Shown: positions 1 to 6,118 of the stretch, piece after piece | Layout of the letters: every line of letters starts with the position of its first letter | Numbering within the stretch: position 1 is the first letter of the stretch | DNA from: an uncultured bacterium | GTDB lineage: Bacteria > Bacillota > Clostridia > TANB77 > CAG-508 | Direction of reading: 5' to 3' | Length of the DNA stretch: 6,872 nt | NCBI GenBank assembly: GCA_905215845.1 | Contig: CAJMRU010000051.1 | Coordinates: forward strand, 1-6,872 | The notes under the pieces: model-generated | Databases searched by the model: none | Told to the model about the DNA's origin: nothing | Seen by the model: the letters and a program-made list of their open reading frames with translations, nothing else | Translations under genes and position numbers: made by a program

Positions 1-262
1 ATTACTTCATTTAATTTCAAACTTTAACGCCTTTTTATATCTCGTTTTTTAAGTCCAATCATAATAGAACACCTACCTTTTTATAACTTCTTCTGTTATC
101 ATATTTTCAAATTCCACATCAGAATAATCCAATCTTTGGATTGACATTGTAAATCTGAGCGTATCTTCTGATACCGGGAATTAGTTGATTTTCTTTTGCA
201 TGTTTTACAAATATATCTATTCTAAGCAATTCTGCAATTTCTAGATATTTTGGAGTGTTCAT
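1..262 (-). pseudogene. GntR-family regulator remnant (frameshifted)
   Basis: The start codon at 262-260 overlaps the stop of the upstream ArsR gene as ATGA, a translational-coupling arrangement. A 47-codon frame runs to TGA at 119. It reads like the DNA-binding head of a GntR/YtrA-type repressor: a Y-L-E-I-A start, then LIPGIRRYAQIYNVNPKI at about residues 27-44, matching the family's 'LPS-IR-A-x-x-Y-VNP-T' pattern. Right after VNPK the expected helix continues in another frame as YSDVEFENMITEE, which fits the usual 'AY-x-x-LE-x-E-x-I' segment. A stop follows near 70, then a third frame (KKVGVLL), then multiple stops to the window edge. I infer an intact GntR gene broken by at least one and probably two indels. 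A short 47-residue peptide could still be made. No effector domain can be read. Confidence 0.6.
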
Positions 263-558
263 TTTATCCCTTTCTCTTTGAAATTTTCTATATCATTCAG
301 AAATTGAAACCACCTACTCAATACATTATATTTTTCAATGTTGAGAGAATAGTATATCTCTAAACCCACTTTTTTAGATGTTATCAAATTTCCCTCTGCT
401 AATACTTTTAAGTGATGTGAAATAGTAGCTCCAGTGAGTTCAAAATGTTTGGCTATATCTCCGGCACATAAGCATTTACTTTTTAAAAGGTAAATAATTT
501 TTCTTCTAGTTTCGCAAGAGAGAGCCTTAAAACTAGAAGTTAGTTCTTTCTCATTCAT
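259..558 (-). CDS. ArsR-family winged-helix repressor (second, distal copy)
   Basis: This 99-residue protein has the size and layout of a stand-alone ArsR regulator, a dimeric DNA-binding protein. FKALSCETRRKIIYLL (10-25) is the first helix pair, CAGDIAKHF (31-39) leads into the helix-turn-helix, TGATISHHLKVLAEGNLI (42-59) is the recognition helix region, and the wing ends in IYYSLN (68-73). It is clearly related to the ArsR-type protein at the head of the operon, so the operon is bracketed by paralogs. It carries the pair C29/C31, but only one Cys falls where ArsR has its CxC metal site, so metal sensing is doubtful. It lies 42 bp downstream of the ABC ATPase gene, with a GGGAG site at 570-574. 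Its stop overlaps the start of the GntR remnant. It probably regulates the operon or the ABC genes; the ligand is unknown. Confidence 0.85.
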   Translation of the reverse strand: MNEKELTSSFKALSCETRRKIIYLLKSKCLCAGDIAKHFELTGATISHHLKVLAEGNLITSKKVGLEIYYSLNIEKYNVLSRWFQFLNDIENFKEKGIK

Positions 559-600
559 TTCATAAAATTCTCCCAGTATTCTAGCACTAAGTCATTAAAT

Positions 601-1299
601 TTATTTTTTTATTACACATTTGTCAAAAAATATTTTTTCTAATACATCAAAGTTTTGTGGGTTGTTACACTCAAAAATGCTATGTCTGTTATCTATAAAA
701 ATAATTTTATCACAGAAATTTGATACTAAATCTAAATTATGAACAGAAAATAAAATCATTTTTCCAGTATCTTTTAAATCAAATAATATTTTTTTGATAA
801 CGGAAGTACTTTCTGGGTCAATCGCATTAAACGGTTCGTCCAAAATAATGTTTTGAGCATTTGACATGAAAGCTCCTGCAAGATATATTTTTTGTTTCAT
901 TCCAAGAGAATAACTGGAAATAGTTTGTTCTAATGAATTTTCCAACTTCAATTTTGGTATATAGATAGCAAGCAGTTCATCAAACTTTTCTTTTTGATTA
1001 TAAAGTTCACTAACAAATTGTAAATATTCTTTTCCAGTCAAATTTAAAAACATATCCTTTGTATCTGGAACAAAAGCATAGTGATATTTTGCTGTAAAAT
1101 CGGTAGAAGGAATATCATCTATTTTTACACTTCCTTTATCCAATGTGCTAGGTTGGATAATCGAATTTAAAAAAGTCGATTTTCCAATACCATTTACCCC
1201 TACTAAAGCATATATACAGGAATTAGTTAAAGTAATGCTCTCATTTTCAAAAATTTTATTTATACCATAAGACTTACTTAAATTATTTATTTCTATCAT
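601..1299 (-). CDS. ABC transporter ATP-binding protein
   Basis: This 232-residue protein is a typical single nucleotide-binding domain on the inner face of the membrane. Motifs in order: Walker A GVNGIGKS (34-41); a Q-loop region YAFVPDT (74-80) with Asp at the usual Gln place, as in the exporter group that has Glu/Asp there; LTGKEYLQF (87-95); signature YSLGMKQ (130-136) in place of LSGGQ; Walker B IILDEP (151-156) with catalytic Glu155; D-loop NAIDP (158-162); and switch His187 in FSVHN. All catalytic residues are present, so it should hydrolyse ATP. The start overlaps the permease 3' end by 17 bp and has AGAGG 8 bp upstream, so the two are translationally linked and surely form one transporter. 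The pattern fits ABC-2 type exporters such as antibiotic or bacteriocin exporters. The substrate is not determinable. Confidence 0.95.
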   Translation of the reverse strand: MIEINNLSKSYGINKIFENESITLTNSCIYALVGVNGIGKSTFLNSIIQPSTLDKGSVKIDDIPSTDFTAKYHYAFVPDTKDMFLNLTGKEYLQFVSELYNQKEKFDELLAIYIPKLKLENSLEQTISSYSLGMKQKIYLAGAFMSNAQNIILDEPFNAIDPESTSVIKKILFDLKDTGKMILFSVHNLDLVSNFCDKIIFIDNRHSIFECNNPQNFDVLEKIFFDKCVIKK

Positions 1300-2707
1300 C
1301 TGAAAGACCTCTTTTCATATACATAACCACACCTATCAATAATAAAATCAAGATATTCATCATTGATAATCCAATAGAAAATTTAACAAAGGAAAATTTT
1401 TTCCAAAAATACATTTCTAAAATTGTTAAAGCCACAATCATGACTAAAACAAATATCTTGCTCATATTCCCATGTAATAATGTATTAGGTGTGATTTCAG
1501 TTCTGGGCATTTTATAGTCAAAGTACACTCCCATAAAAGAGCAAAGTATATCCGTAAATGTACCATACAGCAATAAAGATATATCAAAAAATAGCCCATT
1601 TTTACCAATACTGCAAACAATCCATGCACAAATGATGACAATTTCATTCAAAACAGAGCTTATCAATACCTTAGAAAAGAATATCCTACTGTTTTTGACT
1701 GGAAATAGGTTATAATATGAGATATTTTTATCACTGGTATATGATGTGCTGGAAATTGTATTCATAGCACAGCATAATACCATTACAAGAATTTTTAGTA
1801 CACTTTGAATTTCTATATAACTTCCAGATATTCTTTTTGAAAAAAGATTTACCAAAAGATACACAGTTATCACACTTTTTAAATTAGAGTAAAAAAGTAA
1901 TTCCTTATTTCTTGAAACTCGACACCATTCATTCAAAATATATGGATTTTTGTTAAAATACTTAGATATATTTACATGAAATCTAGGTTTGGTAAAACAA
2001 TTTAAATAATGGTAACACCTAAGAAAATATGATGCACTTATTTTGATAGTATATATATAACTCAGAAATATAATCATTATAAAAATAAGAACACTTATCA
2101 AATAATTATTTTCAAAAAGATGGTATATTCCATTTATCATCAGCGGTTTTTCAAATGCAAATATAAGTAAACGTACAATCCCCCACATTATAAAAAGAAA
2201 ACCACCATATTGAAAAGTAAGTAAAATATATCCGCAATATTTTTCACTAACTGTCGATATAACAATAGAAATTGAAAAGATAAATAAATCAATTATTATC
2301 AATATCAAAGCACATAATATGGTAGTTAAAATTAACGGTAAAATATTCCACTTAAAAAAATATATACTTGATAAAAAACAGCAGATAAATGACAATATTT
2401 GTATTTTAAATAATCGAATTATAACCATATAAATAATATTTGTAGGATTAACAGGAAAATAGAGTAACTTTTCTATCTGTGAATTTACACATAGTTGTTC
2501 TGGAATTCGATACAAAGCTACAAGAACAGATATGCAAATCAAACTACAAACAGCCAATACTAAAGCATTTTGTATTGGCTGTCCTAGATAATCCACATTA
2601 AAATACCAAAACAAAACACCTAGATACAGTCCAATTAAAGTTAATGTACATTTGACAAAATATGATTTTTTTCTTCCAAATAGAATGATGTTAAGTGTTT
2701 TTTTCAT
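1283..2707 (-). CDS. ABC-2-like multispanning permease, partner of the ATPase
   Basis: This 474-residue, very hydrophobic protein has roughly 12 predicted membrane segments (about 17-36, 47-66, 93-116, 120-147, 157-184, 202-222, 278-290, 303-318, 343-366, 372-395, 416-435 and 441-464) and no signal peptide or ATPase motif. A long cytoplasmic-looking basic loop separates the halves (about 223-277). The halves look related: FPVNPTNIIY at 84-93 and FPVKNSRIFF at 335-344 each precede a membrane helix, resembling the 'LP-(I/V)-x-x-x-x-I' element seen before a helix in ABC-2 exporter subunits. The start has AAGGA (2716-2720) 8 bp upstream and sits 15 bp after the preceding gene. Its end overlaps the ATPase gene. 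It is presumably the membrane half of an exporter for a peptide or lipid-active compound. Sequence similarity to named permeases is too weak to assign a substrate. Confidence 0.85.
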   Translation of the reverse strand: MKKTLNIILFGRKKSYFVKCTLTLIGLYLGVLFWYFNVDYLGQPIQNALVLAVCSLICISVLVALYRIPEQLCVNSQIEKLLYFPVNPTNIIYMVIIRLFKIQILSFICCFLSSIYFFKWNILPLILTTILCALILIIIDLFIFSISIVISTVSEKYCGYILLTFQYGGFLFIMWGIVRLLIFAFEKPLMINGIYHLFENNYLISVLIFIMIIFLSYIYTIKISASYFLRCYHYLNCFTKPRFHVNISKYFNKNPYILNEWCRVSRNKELLFYSNLKSVITVYLLVNLFSKRISGSYIEIQSVLKILVMVLCCAMNTISSTSYTSDKNISYYNLFPVKNSRIFFSKVLISSVLNEIVIICAWIVCSIGKNGLFFDISLLLYGTFTDILCSFMGVYFDYKMPRTEITPNTLLHGNMSKIFVLVMIVALTILEMYFWKKFSFVKFSIGLSMMNILILLLIGVVMYMKRGLSDDRNK

Positions 2708-2722
2708 TGGTCTTATCCTTTA

Positions 2723-3049
2723 CTATATCAAAGTAATATAATATATGGTACTTCCAATGAGAAGTAATCCCATGATAATACTATTTAATGATGATAACTT
2801 TTTTTGCTTGATAAAAGTAAAATTCAGTACCAAAGAAATAACAGGAACAAGCCATATTCCCAAAATACTAGGGATAGGATAATAGGTATCTCCATTATGC
2901 AAAATATTTATCTTCTCCGGTAAGAAAAATAACATAATTGCGGAAACCAAAAACATAAGAATAACAATAATAAAATTGATTTTAGCATACTTTTCATTAT
3001 TCTCAGTAAAATTTTCTCCTAAGACATCTTTTAATATTTTTTTAATCAT
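2723..3049 (-). CDS. Small DUF1648-type membrane protein (SdpI N-domain-like)
   Basis: This 108-residue protein has three predicted membrane segments (about 23-43, 61-80 and 88-107). Between the first two lies LPEKINILHNGD (43-54), followed by PIPSILGIWLVP. This matches the DUF1648 pattern 'LP-x-x-I-x-x-H-x-N-x-x-G-x-x-D', which is normally the N-terminal part of SdpI-family immunity proteins. Here it is a free-standing gene that follows the SdpI C-domain gene, 11 bp downstream, with AGGAG 8-9 bp before its ATG. The two products may assemble into a complete SdpI-like unit in the membrane. Function is inferred from B. subtilis SdpI, which protects the cell against the SDP peptide. The protein is too short and divergent for a firm substrate claim. 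Confidence 0.75.
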   Translation of the reverse strand: MIKKILKDVLGENFTENNEKYAKINFIIVILMFLVSAIMLFFLPEKINILHNGDTYYPIPSILGIWLVPVISLVLNFTFIKQKKLSSLNSIIMGLLLIGSTIYYITLI

Positions 3050-3060
3050 AGTTCACTCTC

Positions 3061-3633
3061 CTAATTTGTTTTTTTGTGTTTGATAAAAGAATAAATTGTA
3101 GGAATTCCAACCCAAATAACAAGCCCAATGAACAAAACCAACTCTGATTGCTCTGTTATAAAATATAAAATCAACATAATGAAAACTAATGGAAATGTAA
3201 TATATCCTAATAATCTATTCGCAATTTTCCATGTCTTTTCATCTGTCGTTGTCCAAGGTAATCGTAATCCCATATACTTATTTAAAGGAAGTTTTGTTGA
3301 AACATTTCCAGTAAAAAGCATAATGGTAACCACAAAAATAAATGATGTTGGAATGTTGACGATGAAATCATTATCTATTAGCGGAACAAAATATAGTGCA
3401 ACTGCCAATATTACCGTCAATCTATTCATACGACGCATTGTTTTCACTTTTGGATTATCTTTAGATAAATTTGTAATAACTGCCATTCTCGTTTGCGCAA
3501 CACCCATTAAACTAATCAAACCTGCTCCTATAAGGAAATTAACATTGCTTAAATTTTTGAAAAAGGCGATCAGAAGTGCTGTGATAGATAACCCAAATAT
3601 ACATATATCTAAAATAAAAATTGATTTCTTCAT
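3061..3633 (-). CDS. SdpI-family membrane protein (putative immunity protein)
   Basis: From the ATG at 3633 this is 190 residues with about six membrane segments (5-25, 32-52, 72-90, 92-110, 143-161 and 165-184). Its diagnostic part is PLNKYMGLRLPWTTTDEKTW at 116-135 followed by ANRLLG, matching the SdpI domain core 'N-x-x-(I/M)-G-(I/L)-R-(T/L)-PWT...W-x-x-x-(N/H)R...G'. In B. subtilis, SdpI gives immunity to the SDP toxin and also sequesters the repressor SdpR at the membrane. The adjacent SdpR-type gene makes the same circuit plausible here. A longer frame starts at a TTG at 3657 inside the repressor gene. I prefer the ATG because AAGGAG plus GTGAT (3640-3649) lies correctly in front of it and would otherwise be coding. 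It lacks the DUF1648 half, which is encoded by the next gene. Confidence 0.85.
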   Translation of the reverse strand: MKKSIFILDICIFGLSITALLIAFFKNLSNVNFLIGAGLISLMGVAQTRMAVITNLSKDNPKVKTMRRMNRLTVILAVALYFVPLIDNDFIVNIPTSFIFVVTIMLFTGNVSTKLPLNKYMGLRLPWTTTDEKTWKIANRLLGYITFPLVFIMLILYFITEQSELVLFIGLVIWVGIPTIYSFIKHKKTN

Positions 3634-3639
3634 TTCTAA

Positions 3640-3649
3640 ATCACTCCTT
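3640..3649 (-). promoter_or_regulatory. Ribosome binding site that fixes the SdpI-type start
   Basis: Read on the minus strand this is AAGGAGTGAT, close to the full anti-Shine-Dalgarno complement. It ends 6 bp before the ATG at 3633-3631 and contains the TGA stop of the upstream repressor gene. Coupled translation of repressor and SdpI-type protein is likely. Confidence 0.8.
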
Positions 3650-3904
3650 TTTTCCAAAAATAGACATAAATCCAGACAATGCTTGTTGAAGTACTGTTAC
3701 ATTGATTGAATAAATGACAAAGTTTCCTTGCTTTTCTGAACTAACTAACTCTGCTTCTCGTAAGATATTCAGATGTTTTGTTAAAGCAGGTTTCGATATG
3801 TCAAAATGTTCCGCTATTTCTCCAGCACTTAAATCTTTCTCATTCAATAGTTTCAAAATTTCTCGTCTAGTTGGGTCACTAATAGCTTTAAAAACACTTC
3901 CCAC
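3641..3904 (-). CDS. SdpR-type ArsR-family autorepressor
   Basis: This 87-residue winged-helix protein is the first gene of the operon. VFKAISDPTRREILKLL (4-20) is the classic N-terminal helix pair, LSAGEIAEHFDISKPALTKHLNILREAELV (about 25-54) is the helix-turn-helix, and the wing runs to IYSIN. There is no cysteine anywhere, so it is not a thiol metal sensor of the ArsR/SmtB kind. It belongs with the autorepressors that respond to a partner protein, such as SdpR. The start is a GTG: the one at 3904 has AAAGGGG (3912-3918) 7 bp upstream, while the in-frame GTG at 3910 is only 1 bp from that site. Its promoter carries an inverted repeat between the -10 and the gene, so negative autoregulation is likely. 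Release by sequestration on the SdpI-type protein is an inference from B. subtilis. Confidence 0.87.
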   Translation of the reverse strand: MGSVFKAISDPTRREILKLLNEKDLSAGEIAEHFDISKPALTKHLNILREAELVSSEKQGNFVIYSINVTVLQQALSGFMSIFGKKE

Positions 3905-3937
3905 ACTCACACCCCTTTCATTTAATCAAAAAGTTAA

Positions 3938-3953
3938 TTAACCTTACGGTTAA
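3938..3953. promoter_or_regulatory. Probable ArsR/SdpR operator
   Basis: This is a perfect 6-4-6 inverted repeat, TTAACC-TTAC-GGTTAA. It lies directly after the -10 element and before the ribosome binding site, covering the expected transcription start. Position and symmetry fit a dimeric winged-helix repressor that blocks RNA polymerase. Which of the two operon regulators binds it is not shown by the sequence. Confidence 0.65.
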
Positions 3954-3982
3954 ATGCTAAGCTAAGAAATGCTTCTTGTCAA
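3954..3982 (-). promoter_or_regulatory. Sigma-A promoter of the repressor-SdpI-ABC operon
   Basis: On the minus strand there is TTGACA (3982-3977, a perfect -35), 17 bp, then TAGCAT (3959-3954, 4 of 6 matches to TATAAT). The first gene starts about 50 bp after the -10. This is the only good promoter seen between the mobile-element debris and the left edge, so it probably drives all seven reading frames down to 119. Confidence 0.7.
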
Positions 3983-4000
3983 TAATTTTTAAAAATTATT
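3981..4000. repeat. 20-bp perfect AT-only palindrome
   Basis: AATAATTTTT is followed by its exact reverse complement with no spacer. It abuts and slightly overlaps the -35 box of the operon promoter and sits at the edge of the integrase remnant. It could act as an UP-element-like activator of the promoter, a second regulator site, or simply low-complexity AT sequence. Confidence 0.5.
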
Positions 4001-4018
4001 TTCATAAAAAGATTTGCA

Positions 4019-4081
4019 TACTACTATGCTCATGCGTCCATAGATACCGCAAAATCAGAGGTTCAGCGTCTAATCGCATAA
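4019..4081 (+). pseudogene. 3' remnant of a tyrosine recombinase (integrase)
   Basis: The plus-strand frame ending at TAA 4079-4081 encodes YYYAHASIDTAKSEVQRLIA. The YYAHAS part matches the catalytic-tyrosine motif near the C terminus of phage/ICE-type tyrosine recombinases ('T-x-x-Y-A-H-A-(S/D)'), followed by the usual short helical tail. Upstream of about 4019 the similarity ends, and the frame meets a stop at 3983-3985, so more than 90 percent of the gene is missing. The frame stays open after the TAA to a TAG at 4133 (EVFTTILTTLDSENIRR), which may be the older C terminus or chance. The fragment is short, but motif, position and neighbouring repeats agree with the end of an integrated element. 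Confidence 0.6.
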
Positions 4082-4087
4082 GAAGTA

Positions 4088-4159
4088 TTTACCACGATTT
4101 TAACCACGCTTGATAGCGAAAATATAAGAAGATAGACCTAGATATGTGAGGTTTACCAC
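4088..4159 (+). repeat. Three ACCAC-type direct repeats near the integrase end
   Basis: TTTACCAC occurs at 4088-4095 and 4152-4159, and TTAACCAC at 4100-4107. The first two copies extend to ACCACG and are spaced 12 bp apart. Short directly repeated sites beside an integrase 3' end are typical of arm-type integrase binding sites. This assignment is an inference. Confidence 0.35.
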
Positions 4160-6036
4160 AAAAGCAAAATGCCCGTAGAGCCTATAAAATAAGGCTTTGC
4201 GGACATTTGAGAAGATATAAAAAGATAGTCAAAAAGACATATATGATTTATACTAAATTTAATATTATGTGAGTCAATCTCCCATAACCACTCCAAAGCT
4301 CTTGCAACATATTTCTTTTGCTGAATTAGTTGTTCTACGGCCCATAAAACATTGGTATAGTAATGTCGACTTGTCATAAAGTCTCCATCTTTTTCTGCAA
4401 ACAAGTCGATTAAGCCTTGAGATACCTCTATTTCAGATTCTAGTTTTCTTAAAACACTTTCCGGTGAAGCTTCGCACAACTCTGGCAAATATTGTGAAAT
4501 ATATCCCCATCTTTCTTTACTGGTAATAGTATCCAAAACTTTTGCTACTATATTATCAATTTGCTTTTGATTTTCTTCATGCCCTCTATAATACGCACGC
4601 ATAATAAGAGTTCTTATCATCCCCTTTTTTAACGTTGGAGACCACTCTGGTTTCTTTGCGTAAATACTCGCCTCAAAATGCTTTTCAAAAGGGTACTCAA
4701 AAATAGGCTCTGATTCTATCAAAACCTCATAAAATAGACTTATAAATTTATCCCACATCTCATCATTTATATAAAGATCCAACTCTTCCCATGCATCTTC
4801 TACACTAGCAAGCTGCATATTGCTCCCTCTATAGCTATTATTCGATACTATGTATGGATTTTCTCTATGTAAATACTTTCCCAATTCTTTTTTGCAGTCA
4901 CTGTATGCTTTTCCTGACAATTCTTCGAAAACCAATACATCTCCGGTTGCTTCAGTCCATTTACCACATAAAAGAGCAGCTATAACCACATCTGAATGGC
5001 CTTCTATCCAATCTGGCTTATCATACATCGCACCATCAAAAAGCTTTTTCTTTAATGGCACATATAATCCATGGGTATTATCCACCATCTTATAGGCTTC
5101 ATTTGCATCTATGCCAAGTTCTTCTAATGAATCTATAATATTTCTTTTTGTCCTTTTTCTCAGAACCAATTTATTTTGTGTATAGCAAGGTTCATCTTCA
5201 CCATATATAAAAATATTGGTATTATTAGGAATTACCACTATACTATCTGCATAAAAAAACGGCACTAAAATATTCCCTGACAAATTTGAATGTTGTAATT
5301 TATTCCACTCTTTCTCCGACTTAACCACCAATGTGATTCTTTTTGAATTCTTATTTTTTAATTCATTTAAAATTCTATAAGTTGTCTCTTCTCTCGATTT
5401 TCCAACAACATATACCTTTGTATCATTTAGAGAATTTTGGAATTTTGATTCAAATTGTTCATCATCAAGTTTGAAAAAATCAAGTCCCATTCCTTTATAT
5501 TTTGTTTCTCTCCTAATCTGCGCATCAATATCCGCTATTGAATAGGTAGTTATTTTCTCTTTATTTAAATTTGAGATTTGATTTAAAACTAATTCTAATT
5601 TTGATTCTAATGCAGCAAAATAAGTTCCGATTTCCTTTCTCATATCACCCAAAAACATTTCCAATGCTTTATCCGAATCATTTTCTTCTAAATAAGTTAT
5701 TATAACCTGCATAAAGTGATGAATATACGTTTCTGTCTCCATTATCGGAATTTCATAACTCACCATCAAATCATATAACTCATTATGAAGTAATTGCGAA
5801 AAATCATATCCATTATTATCTTTTAATCTTTTCGCTATCCTAATTAGATTATCCTTTGAAAATACGGAATATAAATCATCTTCAAATTTCACCAAAACAT
5901 CCGGATTATTCACAAAAAAATCCCCTGTGGAAACAAATAGCTTTTGCCATTTATAATTTTCCTTAACACAATCTAATTTTTCTTTAACACCATCGAATAA
6001 TAAATCGACTATAGTATCTTTTATTTTTTCTTTCAT
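4153..6036 (-). CDS. STAND-like large protein, C-terminally truncated
   Basis: This 627-codon frame has AAGGA 9 bp before its ATG. Residues 1-155 are a helical, charged N-terminal domain. Residues 185-285 look like a nucleotide-binding core: VYVVGKSREETTYRIL (208-223), LVVKSEKEW (236-244), GNILVPFF (254-261), then NTNIFIYGEDE. There is no canonical GxxxxGK(S/T) P-loop; GKSREETT stands in its place, resembling the 'SREEA' motif I recall from large STAND-like proteins. Residues 341-419 look like the winged-helix part (PDW...LLCGKW...GDVLVFEELSG...ASVEDAWEEL), followed by helical repeats (PIFEYPFEKHFEASIYAKK; YYTNVLWAVEQL). Relatives normally continue well beyond the point near residue 595 (WEIDSHNIKFSI) where this one breaks off into a tail encoded by terminator DNA. 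The neighbours suggest anti-phage sensing, but that is inferred. It may be non-functional. Confidence 0.7.
   Translation of the reverse strand: MKEKIKDTIVDLLFDGVKEKLDCVKENYKWQKLFVSTGDFFVNNPDVLVKFEDDLYSVFSKDNLIRIAKRLKDNNGYDFSQLLHNELYDLMVSYEIPIMETETYIHHFMQVIITYLEENDSDKALEMFLGDMRKEIGTYFAALESKLELVLNQISNLNKEKITTYSIADIDAQIRRETKYKGMGLDFFKLDDEQFESKFQNSLNDTKVYVVGKSREETTYRILNELKNKNSKRITLVVKSEKEWNKLQHSNLSGNILVPFFYADSIVVIPNNTNIFIYGEDEPCYTQNKLVLRKRTKRNIIDSLEELGIDANEAYKMVDNTHGLYVPLKKKLFDGAMYDKPDWIEGHSDVVIAALLCGKWTEATGDVLVFEELSGKAYSDCKKELGKYLHRENPYIVSNNSYRGSNMQLASVEDAWEELDLYINDEMWDKFISLFYEVLIESEPIFEYPFEKHFEASIYAKKPEWSPTLKKGMIRTLIMRAYYRGHEENQKQIDNIVAKVLDTITSKERWGYISQYLPELCEASPESVLRKLESEIEVSQGLIDLFAEKDGDFMTSRHYYTNVLWAVEQLIQQKKYVARALEWLWEIDSHNIKFSINHICLFDYLFISSQMSAKPYFIGSTGILLLW
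4167..4208 (-). terminator. Hairpin terminator (possibly two-way) at the element edge
   Basis: Arms 4167-4183 and 4192-4208 form a 17-position stem around an 8-nt loop. On the plus transcript it has two G-U wobbles and one C-A mismatch. On the minus transcript it has one wobble and two mismatches, followed by a T-rich run (ATTTTGCTTTT) as in an intrinsic terminator. It lies between the plus-strand integrase end and the minus-strand STAND-like gene, so it can serve both. The STAND-like reading frame passes straight through it (residues about 610-623), which argues that those codons are not original coding sequence. Confidence 0.6.
4209..4245. other. Probable integration junction (element end / STAND-like gene)
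   Basis: Family-like STAND sequence ends at about residue 595-600 (near 4240), and mobile-element features begin on the left (hairpin, ACCAC repeats, integrase end). Between them lies a GTC-AAAAA-GAC inverted motif at 4228-4238 that could be a crossover core, though it is short. The exact attachment core cannot be set because the other end of the element is outside the window. Confidence 0.4.
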
Positions 6037-6118
6037 AAGCGAAAATCCTTTATTTATACACCAAGTTCAAGTAATCACTGATGTTTTTTCTTAATAATTT
6101 CACAATATGTGCTCGGTT

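Noticed and set aside
126..142. Hairpin AATCCAA-TCT-TTGGATT near the operon end
   Set aside because: It lies in the GntR remnant and is not followed by a T run on the minus strand, so it is not a convincing terminator.
578..586. Extended -10-like TGCTAGAAT before the distal ArsR gene
   Set aside because: There is no -35 match, and transcription would begin on top of the ribosome binding site; the gene is better explained by the operon promoter.
1462..1647. 61-codon minus-strand frame inside the permease gene
   Set aside because: It is an out-of-frame shadow of a membrane protein gene that is intact across the region.
3634..3657. TTG start that would extend the SdpI-type protein by 8 residues
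   Set aside because: The extra codons are the ribosome binding site for the ATG at 3633, and a TTG inside the upstream gene has no own site.
3128..3709. 193-codon plus-strand open frame
   Set aside because: It is antisense to the SdpI-type gene, lacks a ribosome binding site and shows no recognisable domain; the minus-strand protein has a clear family motif.
3981..4000. AT palindrome as a terminator of the STAND-like gene
   Set aside because: It has no G-C pairs in the stem and no loop; it also abuts the promoter -35, where a terminator is unlikely.
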